NCBI GenBank assembly: GCA_947498785.1 | Contig: CANMLS010000013.1 | Span: forward strand, 56,917-120,916 | DNA from: an uncultured Aquimarina sp. | GTDB taxonomy: Bacteria > Bacteroidota > Bacteroidia > Flavobacteriales > Flavobacteriaceae | Reading direction: 5' to 3' | Length of the DNA: 64,000 nucleotides | Shown: in pieces, positions 9,040 to 17,527 of the stretch | How the letters are laid out: the number at the start of each line of letters is the position of its first letter | Numbering within the stretch: position 1 is the stretch's first letter | The notes under the pieces: generated by a model | Told to the model about the DNA's origin: nothing | Database searches by the model: none | The model's input: the letters and a program-made list of their open reading frames with translations, nothing else | Position numbers and translations under genes: made by a program

Positions 9040-10248
9040 ATGAAAATATATTCTTATTCTACCCATATATTGTTTTTACTGATGCTTTTGTTTTTACATT
9101 TGGGCAATGCACAAAAAAAGAATAAATCCATTACAATAGATGTTTTTAAAAACCGCAGTATAAATTTTGGTGGAAAAATAGAAGATACTATAGGAGTTAA
9201 AAGACTTCAAAATGGACGTGTCGTATATAAAAAAATATCTGTTCCTAAATATGAAAAAGGAACAGATGTCTCTATTAGATTAGCGCTGAGGTCAGACGGA
9301 GATAAATGGGATAAGTCCGGTTCTTGTTTTGTGGTAACTAATCCAGAACAAATTGATATAATTGATATTTCTTTAGGGAAAGAGAATTTTTCGAGTAAAT
9401 CTAGTATAGATAAAAAATTTCAAGGTGTTTTGAGAACAAGTAACTATACACCTGCATTAGAATTGTTAAGGTTTATGACACCATTTGGAGTAGGACATTA
9501 TAGCGATGAAAAGAAATACCCTCGCATAAAGTATAACAGGCCAGTTTATATACCAAAGTGGGAAAAAGAGGTGGTTTGGGAAAAAGATATTTCAGAACTC
9601 GAAACTCTGGTTACTGGATCATTTTATATAGGTGTTTGGATAGATACATGGACCAAAGAAGGATATTCAATAGACTTATCCTTAACGTATAGTGGTAGAG
9701 AAAAAACAAAAGTACAAGTATTGCCATTACTTAATACTATATATTATGTTGATGGACAAATTATACCTGATTTTTTTGCTACTACAACACTTGATTTAGA
9801 TTTTATGATCGAAAGAGATATAGAAAATGCTCAGTTGTATTATACTACGACAGGCCATGGAGGGCATGAAGGAGGTGATGAATTTATTAAATTAAGAAAT
9901 GAAGTGTTTTTTGATTCAAATCTAGTTATAGATAAAATACCATGGCGAGATGATTGTGCTTCTTTTAGGAGGTATAATCCTTCCTCTGGAGTATGGGCTA
10001 AAAAAGACAGTGCCTATGTTTATAATAAGGATCATAAAAAAATATTTAAACAGGTTGAAGAACGGTTCGCTTCTTCAGATATATCAAGATCTAACTGGTG
10101 TCCAGGTTCAATGGTTTTACCTTTCAAAAGTAGTTTAGGAAATTTAAAAAAAGGAAATCATACCGTTAAAGTTAAAATTCCAGGTACTCCTAATGAAGAA
10201 AACCAAACAAATCATTGGTTAGTGTCTGCTTATGTAATTTATGAATAA
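9040..10248 (+). CDS. PNGase F-like peptide-N-glycosidase, secreted
   Basis: The protein resembles peptide-N4-(N-acetyl-beta-glucosaminyl)asparagine amidase F, which removes whole N-glycans from glycoproteins by cleaving the GlcNAc-Asn amide. A signal peptide ends at GNAQ (residues 1-24). The N-terminal half has SDGDKWDKSG, where Asp91 would match the catalytic Asp (Asp60) of PNGase F. The C-terminal half has the second jelly-roll signature: TTTGHGGHEGGDEF near residues 268-282, with a Glu in the place of catalytic Glu206, then PWRDDCASFRRYNPSSGVW and SRSNWCPG. At 402 residues it is slightly longer than PNGase F. It overlaps the next GH92 gene by 8 bases (ATGAATAA). The family call rests on remembered motifs; activity is inferred. 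Confidence 0.82.
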   Translation: MKIYSYSTHILFLLMLLFLHLGNAQKKNKSITIDVFKNRSINFGGKIEDTIGVKRLQNGRVVYKKISVPKYEKGTDVSIRLALRSDGDKWDKSGSCFVVTNPEQIDIIDISLGKENFSSKSSIDKKFQGVLRTSNYTPALELLRFMTPFGVGHYSDEKKYPRIKYNRPVYIPKWEKEVVWEKDISELETLVTGSFYIGVWIDTWTKEGYSIDLSLTYSGREKTKVQVLPLLNTIYYVDGQIIPDFFATTTLDLDFMIERDIENAQLYYTTTGHGGHEGGDEFIKLRNEVFFDSNLVIDKIPWRDDCASFRRYNPSSGVWAKKDSAYVYNKDHKKIFKQVEERFASSDISRSNWCPGSMVLPFKSSLGNLKKGNHTVKVKIPGTPNEENQTNHWLVSAYVIYE

Positions 10249-12502
10249 TAGAATGCAATTTATTAATATGAGCAAAAAAATAGCCACTTTATTTTTAATG
10301 GTAGTTTCTTTAGCTTTTTCTCAAGACAAACCTGTAGATTTTGTTAACCCATTTATAGGAACATCAAATTTTGGCACTACTAATCCAGGACCTATCGCTG
10401 TTCGAGGAATGGCAAGCGTTTCTCCATTTAATGTTTCAGGAAATCAGAATTTACCATTAGAAAAAGACAATCGTTGGTTATCGACACCTTATATTCATGA
10501 AAATACTTTTTTAACAGGGTTTAGTCATGTAAATTTAAGTGGAGTAGGATGTCCAGAATTAGGGGTGATTATAACTATGCCTACCACAGGAGATATAAAA
10601 ACCAATGCTTCTGTTTATGGTTCTACATATTCAGATGAAATTTCAAAAGTAGGATATTATTCTAATGTACTTGACAAGTATGATGTTAAGGTAGAAACTA
10701 CTGCTACTACCAGAGTTGGAGTAAGCATGTATTCTTTCCCAAAAGGAACAGCTAATATTTTACTCAATTTGGGATTAGGACTTACTAATGAACAAGGAGG
10801 AAGGATAAAAGTAGTTTCTCCGACAGAAATAGAAGGAATGCGTTCTGTTGGAGCATTTTGTTACTATAAACCAGAAGAAGCTTATCCTGTTTATTTTGTA
10901 GCAAGATTTTCGATACCAGCAGATGAGTTTGGTGTTTGGGAAACACCAAAAAAATATAAAGGAGTCGAAGCTGAATGGATGAAAGAATATAATGGTAAGA
11001 CAAGGATTAAAAAAGGATTCACAAAAGAAGTAGTTGGTGATAGTATAGGAGGTTATATGAGATACCATTTTGATTCTCCCACAAAAGTAGAAATGAAAAT
11101 AGGAATATCTTATGTGAGTATTGAAAATGCTCGAGAAAATTTGGAAAAAGAAACTTCTGAAAAAGGATTTGATCAAATTAGAAAAGAAACCAGAACAGAG
11201 TGGAATCAATACTTGTCAAAAATTGAAGTAGAAGGTGGTGAAAAAGAAGATAAAATAAAATTTTATACAGCATTATATCATACAGGTATTCACCCAAGTA
11301 TACTTAATGATATGAATGGTGAATATCCTAAAATGAAAACTAGAGAGACTCTAAAAACAGAGGGAACCCGATATACCGTTTTTTCTCTTTGGGATACGTA
11401 TAGGAACCTACATCAGCTTATGAGTTTGGTATATCCAAAACAGCAATCTGATATGATAAAAAGCATGCTGCAGATTTATGATGAAACGGGGTGGCTGCCT
11501 AAATGGGAATTAAATGCTACAGAGACAACAACGATGGTTGGCGATCCTGCAGGGATAGTTATTGCAGATACTTATCTTAAAGGGATTAAGGATTTTGATA
11601 TACAAAAAGCATATCAAGCAATGTTGAAAAGCGCGGATCAATTAGAGAACAATCCGTTGCGACCTGGAATCAGGGATTATTTAGAAAAAGGGTATTTAAC
11701 CACAAAAACAATACATAGCGGTTCTGTTTCGACTACACAAGAATATAATATTACAGATTTTGCAATATCAAAATTAGCAAAAGAACTTGGGAAAGAAGAA
11801 GATTATCAACGATTTTTAGAGCGTTCGATATCTTATAGAAAACTTTTTGATAAAGAGTTTAATTTGCTACGACCAAAAAATGATGATGGAAGCTGGTTGT
11901 TTCCATATCATCCAGAAACAGGGGCTAATTTTGTTAAAAATCTAGGATTTATAGAAGGTAATGCATGGCAATATACTTTTATGGTATCACATGATGTGAA
12001 AGGATTAAAAAACCTTATGGGAGGAGAAAAACCATTTGCAAAACAGCTTCAAAAGGTTTTTGATAATAAACAATATGACATGGCTAATGAACCTGATATT
12101 GCATACCCTTTTTTATTTAATTATGTAAAGGGAGAAGAATGGAGGACTCAAAAAACTGTAAATAATTTATTAGACACATATTATAAAAATACTCCAGATG
12201 GATTACCAGGTAATGATGATACAGGAACGATGTCTGCTTGGGCAATATTTTCAATGATGGGAATATACCCTATTACACCTGCAGAACCGATATATACATT
12301 TTGTACTCCAAAATTTGATAAAATAACTATTCATTTAGATCAAGAGTATTATAACAATGAAACTTTAGTGATTACTTCTAATACTGTTCGTGGGGGAGAA
12401 TATATAGAATCTATTAAAATAAATAATAAAGTATGGGACAGTTTCTTTATATCACATGGACGACTTGTGAATTCAAAAAATCTAAACTTTAATTTAAAAT
12501 AA
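10241..12502 (+). CDS. GH92 alpha-mannosidase, secreted (copy 3)
   Basis: Third GH92 protein of the locus. The start at 10241 overlaps the PNGase stop; in-frame ATGs at 10253 and 10268 are alternatives, and the last leaves a compact signal peptide MSKKIATLFLMVVSLAFSQ. Unlike copies 1 and 2 there is no lipobox, so it should be a soluble periplasmic or secreted enzyme. Family blocks are VDFVNPFIGTSNFGTTNPGP, FSLWDTYRNLHQL, FIEGNAWQYTFMVSHDVKGL, MANEPDIAYPFLFNY and GNDDTGTMSAWAIFSMMGIYPI. It keeps EGNAWQY but has lost the His of the HGNEP motif (here MANEP), so it belongs to a third subgroup. Pairing with PNGase suggests it trims the released glycan. Confidence 0.92.
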   Translation: MNNRMQFINMSKKIATLFLMVVSLAFSQDKPVDFVNPFIGTSNFGTTNPGPIAVRGMASVSPFNVSGNQNLPLEKDNRWLSTPYIHENTFLTGFSHVNLSGVGCPELGVIITMPTTGDIKTNASVYGSTYSDEISKVGYYSNVLDKYDVKVETTATTRVGVSMYSFPKGTANILLNLGLGLTNEQGGRIKVVSPTEIEGMRSVGAFCYYKPEEAYPVYFVARFSIPADEFGVWETPKKYKGVEAEWMKEYNGKTRIKKGFTKEVVGDSIGGYMRYHFDSPTKVEMKIGISYVSIENARENLEKETSEKGFDQIRKETRTEWNQYLSKIEVEGGEKEDKIKFYTALYHTGIHPSILNDMNGEYPKMKTRETLKTEGTRYTVFSLWDTYRNLHQLMSLVYPKQQSDMIKSMLQIYDETGWLPKWELNATETTTMVGDPAGIVIADTYLKGIKDFDIQKAYQAMLKSADQLENNPLRPGIRDYLEKGYLTTKTIHSGSVSTTQEYNITDFAISKLAKELGKEEDYQRFLERSISYRKLFDKEFNLLRPKNDDGSWLFPYHPETGANFVKNLGFIEGNAWQYTFMVSHDVKGLKNLMGGEKPFAKQLQKVFDNKQYDMANEPDIAYPFLFNYVKGEEWRTQKTVNNLLDTYYKNTPDGLPGNDDTGTMSAWAIFSMMGIYPITPAEPIYTFCTPKFDKITIHLDQEYYNNETLVITSNTVRGGEYIESIKINNKVWDSFFISHGRLVNSKNLNFNLK

Positions 12503-12676
12503 GGCCTATTTTTTTAATCTAGATTTAGCATTAGTTATAATAAAATGTAGCTTTTGCTGTTAAAAAATAAAAAAAACAAGTATCAAACGTTTTAAGAATA
12601 GTGCTCTTTAACTTTTCAGCATCGTCATTGGTCGAAAAACTTTTCTAAAACTTAATGATATTACAACATTTATATT

Positions 12677-12692
12677 GACTTTTATAAAAGTC
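12677..12692. promoter_or_regulatory. Perfect 16-bp palindrome upstream of susC
   Basis: GACTTTTATAAAAGTC is an exact palindrome 44 bases before the susC start codon, in a 233-base gap without genes. It could be an operator for a dimeric regulator or a leader hairpin. No TAnnTTTG box was found next to it. Confidence 0.4.
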
Positions 12693-12735
12693 TGGGAAAA
12701 TATTTAACAATTTAATGTAAACTAAAAAATCAAAT

Positions 12736-15700
12736 ATGCGTAATAAGTTACTAGTATTTCTAGTGTTTGTATCCTTTGTTGGTTTTCAAACGATTCTAGC
12801 ACAAGATTCAATAGTGTCGGGTACTATTTCCGATGACAAAGGAGGTGCTCCAATACCCGGAGTGAATATTATAGTCAAAGGGACTTCGGTAGGAGTTTTA
12901 TCCGATTTTGATGGAAACTATTCTATTAAGCTACCTAAATCAGATGCTGTTTTAGTATTTTCCTCTGTAGGGTTTGAAACAAAAGAAATTGTAGTCAATG
13001 GTCAAAGTACAATTAATGTAGCCTTAGTTGTAGGAACTGAGGAATTAGATGAAGTTATTGTTACTGCATTAGGAATCGAACGAAATAGAAAAACACTCGG
13101 ATATTCAGTTACACAGTTAGAAGGAGATGCAATATCAGAAGTTAAAACCGCAAATGCTCTAAATGCTTTACAGGGTAAGGTTGCTGGTGTTAATATAACA
13201 CCACCTTCTACAGGAACAGCAGGTTCTAGTAGAGTAGTGATTCGAGGTGCATCTAGTATATCGGGAGCAAATCAACCGTTATATGTAGTTGATGGAGTAA
13301 CAATAGACAATACTCAACTGGGAGCAGCAAGTGAATGGGGAGGATCTGATTTTGGAGATGGAATTTCCAGTATTAACCCTGATGATATAGAATCGGTAAG
13401 TGTTTTAAAAGGGGGTGCCGCAGGTGCTTTGTACGGATCTAGAGCTTCTGGAGGAGTAATTATAATTACCACAAAAAATGGTAAAAAACAAAAAGGGCTA
13501 GGCGTAGAATATAGTAATCAAATTACTTTTGAAAGGATAAATTCTAATATAAGAGATTTTCAAACCACATATGGGCAGGGTAATCGAGGAGTGGCTCCTA
13601 CTACTATGAACGAGGCTTTAGATGCAGCTTTTTCTTCATGGGGACCAAGATTAGGAAGTATTCCAACTTCTGTTCAGTTTGATGGCGTATCACGACCATA
13701 CACAAACGTAGGTGATAACTTAAAAAGGTTTTACGATACAGGAACTACATTTATAAATACAATAGCATTGTCTGGTAATAACGAGAAGACTAATTATCGG
13801 TTTGCTGTAACTAATTTTGATAATAAAGACATACTTCCTAATTCTGAACTTGGAAGGAAATCATTTTCTTTGAATTTGGGATCAGTTTTGGGAGATAAGT
13901 TATCTTTAGATCTTAGTACACGATATATTAATGAAAAAATAACGAATAGGCCTCGAGTATCTGATGCGCCAGGAAATGCAAACTTCTCTTCAGGTTTATT
14001 ACCTGCAAATGTCAATATAGAAAGTCTGGCTCCAGGTTTTACAGAAACGGGCGTAGAACAACGAATATCTTCTAACCCTTTTGTACAAAACCCGTATTGG
14101 GCTTCAGAACGTTTTAGAACTTTTGATCGAAGAAATAGAATATTAGGCTCAGCGACAGTGAAGTATCAAATATTTGATTGGTTGGATATTACAGCAAGAG
14201 CAGGTGTTGATCATGCAACAACTCGAACAACACAGATAGAAGGTTTTGGTACAGCCTTTACCCCACAAGGAAGTATTGAAGAAAGAGAAAATATTATTAC
14301 TCAGGTAGATGCAGATTTAATTCTCGGGTTTAATAAGCAGATTACTGAAAGTTTTAGAGTAAAAGCTTTAGCAGGGGTTAATAAAAATACCCAAAGAAGA
14401 GATTTTTTAAAGTTAAGAGGAGAGCGTTTTATAACATCAAATGAGATAATAGGAAACGTAGAAAATAGTAGTCAGGAAAGAACACTAACAGAATTAGCTT
14501 TTTCTGGTATTTATGGTTCTCTTGAGTTAGGGTATAAAGATTATATGTATCTTACCGTTACAGGTCGTAATGATTGGTTTTCTACATTATCAAGAGCCAA
14601 TAAAGATACACCAAATAATGATTTTTATCCATCTGTCAGTGGTAGTTTTGTGTTTTCTAGTGCTTTAGAGTTGCCGGAGTGGATTACATTTGGTAGAATT
14701 AGGGCTGGATATTCAGAGGTAGCTGGTGGAGCCGAAACACCATATCAATTAAGTTTACCATATCGTAATTTTGGTAATCATTTAGGGCAGCCTCTGGGTG
14801 AGATTTCAACAAGTACTTTACCAAATGACGCTTTAATTCCTTTTAGTAAGGAAGAAATAGAATTTGGTTTGGACCTTAGTTTTTTTAATAATAGATTAGG
14901 TATAGATATGGCGTATTATGAGAATACTACAAAGAAGGATATTCTTCCAGTAGATATATCTAATACTTCTGGTTTTTCTAATATTTTATCTAATATAGGA
15001 GAGCTGGAAAATAAGGGGATTGAATTACTACTTCGCGGAACTCCTATAGAAACCCCTAATTTCAGTTGGGATGTAAGCTATAATTTAGGATTTAATGAAG
15101 GAAAAATAATAGCTACAGATGATGAGAATAATATTCTCACAGTTGGTAATGTAAGAACAGGTAGAGCTAATGTTAGCCAGATTGTAGGTCAACCATTTGG
15201 GGTGATATATGGTACTGCATATCTAAGAAATGATGAAGGTCAAATTGTTTATGATGTTGACGGATTACCTGTAGAGAATCCAGATCGTCAGATTCTGGGA
15301 GAAGGAGTACCTCCATGGACCATGGGGCTTACAAATACCTTTAGTTATAAGAATATTAATTTAAGCTTTTTAATAGATGCTAAATTTGGTGGACAAGTAT
15401 ATGCAGGAACAAATGCAGTTGCACTTTCAAACGGATTAGACAAACGTACATTAGAAGGAAGAGAAGGAGGGCTTACTGTAACAGGTGTAAATGAAGCAGG
15501 TAATCCATTTACTTTTACACATGATAATTCTACTTTGCAAACATATTATGGTAGAATTTCAGGAGTAGCTGAAGAAGTAATAGAAGATGCAGATTTTATC
15601 AAATTACGTCAGTTAAGTCTAGGATATAGTTTTCCTTCACAATTGTTAGATAAAACATTTCTTACAGGAGCTAATGTTTCTTTAGTAGGAAGGAATTTGT

Positions 15701-15831
15701 TTTTTATCATGCGAGACTCTGAGAACATAGATCCAGAAGCTGGATTTAATGGCGGTAATGCACAAGGATTAGAATATTTTGGATTGCCTTCTATCGCTAG
15801 TTACGGACTAACCGTTAATTTAAAGTTTTAA
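12736..15831 (+). CDS. SusC/RagA-family TonB-dependent outer-membrane transporter
   Basis: Outer-membrane glycan importer of the SusC type, 1031 residues. A signal peptide ends at ILAQ (about residue 23). Residues about 27-105 are a carboxypeptidase-D-regulatory-like domain (VSGTISDDKGGAPIPGVN, SDFDGNYSIKL). The TonB box region and plug follow with LDEVIVTALGIERNRKTLGY, NALNALQGKVAGVNI, VVIRGASSISGANQPLYVVDG and SINPDDIESVSVLKGGAAGA. The rest is a beta-barrel ending in the aromatic-rich GLPSIASYGLTVNLKF, as expected for Bam insertion. The partner SusD begins 21 bases downstream. The inferred substrate is N-glycan oligosaccharide, from the neighbouring enzymes. Confidence 0.97.
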   Translation: MRNKLLVFLVFVSFVGFQTILAQDSIVSGTISDDKGGAPIPGVNIIVKGTSVGVLSDFDGNYSIKLPKSDAVLVFSSVGFETKEIVVNGQSTINVALVVGTEELDEVIVTALGIERNRKTLGYSVTQLEGDAISEVKTANALNALQGKVAGVNITPPSTGTAGSSRVVIRGASSISGANQPLYVVDGVTIDNTQLGAASEWGGSDFGDGISSINPDDIESVSVLKGGAAGALYGSRASGGVIIITTKNGKKQKGLGVEYSNQITFERINSNIRDFQTTYGQGNRGVAPTTMNEALDAAFSSWGPRLGSIPTSVQFDGVSRPYTNVGDNLKRFYDTGTTFINTIALSGNNEKTNYRFAVTNFDNKDILPNSELGRKSFSLNLGSVLGDKLSLDLSTRYINEKITNRPRVSDAPGNANFSSGLLPANVNIESLAPGFTETGVEQRISSNPFVQNPYWASERFRTFDRRNRILGSATVKYQIFDWLDITARAGVDHATTRTTQIEGFGTAFTPQGSIEERENIITQVDADLILGFNKQITESFRVKALAGVNKNTQRRDFLKLRGERFITSNEIIGNVENSSQERTLTELAFSGIYGSLELGYKDYMYLTVTGRNDWFSTLSRANKDTPNNDFYPSVSGSFVFSSALELPEWITFGRIRAGYSEVAGGAETPYQLSLPYRNFGNHLGQPLGEISTSTLPNDALIPFSKEEIEFGLDLSFFNNRLGIDMAYYENTTKKDILPVDISNTSGFSNILSNIGELENKGIELLLRGTPIETPNFSWDVSYNLGFNEGKIIATDDENNILTVGNVRTGRANVSQIVGQPFGVIYGTAYLRNDEGQIVYDVDGLPVENPDRQILGEGVPPWTMGLTNTFSYKNINLSFLIDAKFGGQVYAGTNAVALSNGLDKRTLEGREGGLTVTGVNEAGNPFTFTHDNSTLQTYYGRISGVAEEVIEDADFIKLRQLSLGYSFPSQLLDKTFLTGANVSLVGRNLFFIMRDSENIDPEAGFNGGNAQGLEYFGLPSIASYGLTVNLKF

Positions 15832-15852
15832 AAATTCTAAAGATATTTCAAT

Positions 15853-17376
15853 ATGAAAAAAGTTATCACAGCAATTTTAATAATCTTTTTTGGAGCGAGT
15901 TCTTGTGACAATGGTTTTGAAGAGCTTAATGAAAATCCAAATGCAGTAAGAGAACTAGATCCAGGATCAAAGTTTTCTAATGTTATTTTGAGATCTGCAG
16001 GAGATGGTTTTGAAAACCTAAGGGCAAATTTAATTTACTCCTCAACCATGATCCAGCATATGTCTGCTACAGGAGGTATTTGGGCAGGAGATAAATACTT
16101 ATATAATGCAGAATGGTCAGGAGCTTGGTTCCAAAGAGGATACAATGATATGGTTAAGATCATTGAAGACATTATTTTTCAGTTAGAAACTGATCCCGAG
16201 AATAGGTATTCTGAAGAAATGCTTGCTATTGCAAGAATACAACGTGTTTTTATCTATCATAGAATTACCGATTTATATGGAGATATACCATATAGTGAAG
16301 CAGGTAAAGGTTTTATCGATAAGAATTTTAGACCAGTATACGATCCACAAAGCGAGATCTATGCCGATATGCTTAATGAGTTGGCAGAAGCTACGGCTGC
16401 TCTAGGCACTGGAGAATCTCAGTTTGGTGAAGCTGATATATTATTTGGAGGAAATCAGGAAAAATGGAAACGTTTTGGAAACTCGTTAATGCTACGTTTG
16501 GGGTTACGATTAATAAAAGTTGATCCTGCAGCATCACAACAATGGGTACAAAGAGCGATAGATGGTGGGGTAATGCAATCAAATGATGATATCGCTTTTG
16601 TTGAACATAAAGATGGACCAGATGGTATAAATAGAAATGGGAATGGACAAGGGTTTAATGAAGATGAAGGTATAAGGCTAAGTGATACTTTTATAAATGC
16701 ATTAGCAGGGGATCCTAGACTACGTATTTATGCAGCATTACCAAATGACGATGAAGATAGAGAAACTAGTGGTAGTAATGATCCAGCTTTGCAAAGGGGA
16801 TTGCCTAACGGTCTTGATGCTACAACAGTTTTAGGAATTCCTGGAGGGGATGATCTTAATAATTTTTCTGAACCTAATAGAAATCTAATTACAGGACAAG
16901 ATGCTCCTTACTTTTTTCAGAGTTATGCAGAAGTTGAATTCATGTTAGCAGAAGCTGATATTCGTTGGGGAATTGCAGGAGGAGACCCAGCAACTCATTA
17001 TGAGGCTGGAATAAGAGCTGCTATGAGGCAAATGGATATGTATGATATAGAAGATGAAAGTATTACTGATATGGAGATTGCAAATTTTCTAACTGCAAAC
17101 CCTTTTGATGCTGCTAATGGTCTTGAACAAGTGAATACACAATATTGGATAGTTACTTTTTTAAATGATATAGAATCTTTTGCAAATTGGAGAAGAACAG
17201 GGTTTCCTGTGTTAACTCCTGTTAACTATCCTGGTAATGATAGTAATGGTCAGATACCAAGAAGGCTTCGTTATTTTGAGAGAGAACAAACTACAAACCC
17301 CCAAAATTACCAAGCTGTAATAGCAAGACAAGGTCCTGATCGATTTACTACCAGAGTATGGTGGGACGTAAATTAA
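15853..17376 (+). CDS. SusD/RagB-family glycan-binding lipoprotein
   Basis: Surface-exposed lid of the SusCD importer. The lipobox is GASSC (Cys18) followed by DNGFEELNENPNAV, the typical opening of the SusD-like/RagB group. TPR-type helices follow: RIQRVFIYHRITDLYGDIPYSEA, ADMLNELAEATAAL, KWKRFGNSLMLRLGLRLIK. Near the C-terminus, SYAEVEFMLAEADIRWG and ANWRRTGFPVLTP are characteristic. Length (507 residues) is normal. It follows SusC by 21 bases and is followed by a strong terminator, so susCD form their own transcription unit or the end of one. Confidence 0.95.
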   Translation: MKKVITAILIIFFGASSCDNGFEELNENPNAVRELDPGSKFSNVILRSAGDGFENLRANLIYSSTMIQHMSATGGIWAGDKYLYNAEWSGAWFQRGYNDMVKIIEDIIFQLETDPENRYSEEMLAIARIQRVFIYHRITDLYGDIPYSEAGKGFIDKNFRPVYDPQSEIYADMLNELAEATAALGTGESQFGEADILFGGNQEKWKRFGNSLMLRLGLRLIKVDPAASQQWVQRAIDGGVMQSNDDIAFVEHKDGPDGINRNGNGQGFNEDEGIRLSDTFINALAGDPRLRIYAALPNDDEDRETSGSNDPALQRGLPNGLDATTVLGIPGGDDLNNFSEPNRNLITGQDAPYFFQSYAEVEFMLAEADIRWGIAGGDPATHYEAGIRAAMRQMDMYDIEDESITDMEIANFLTANPFDAANGLEQVNTQYWIVTFLNDIESFANWRRTGFPVLTPVNYPGNDSNGQIPRRLRYFEREQTTNPQNYQAVIARQGPDRFTTRVWWDVN

Positions 17377-17394
17377 AATATACTTGATTTTATT

Positions 17395-17427
17395 AAAAAA
17401 AGAAGGGATATTAATCCCTTCTTTTTT
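17395..17427 (+). terminator. Rho-independent terminator after susD
   Basis: GAAGGGAT and ATCCCTTC pair around a 4-base ATTA loop, flanked by an A run and a matching T run. It lies about 20 bases past the susD stop codon. Confidence 0.9.
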
Positions 17428-17527
17428 ATCTTGAAAGCCATGAAATTAGCCCTTAACATAAGATTAATGTTGATTTTAGTTCATGGGTAAATTCCATCTG
17501 ACAACCATAAAATAATAAATAGAGCAG

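Noticed and set aside
10775..11209. Minus-strand ORF of 144 codons within GH92 copy 3
   Set aside because: Phe/Ser-rich shadow of the AT-rich coding strand with no recognisable motif.
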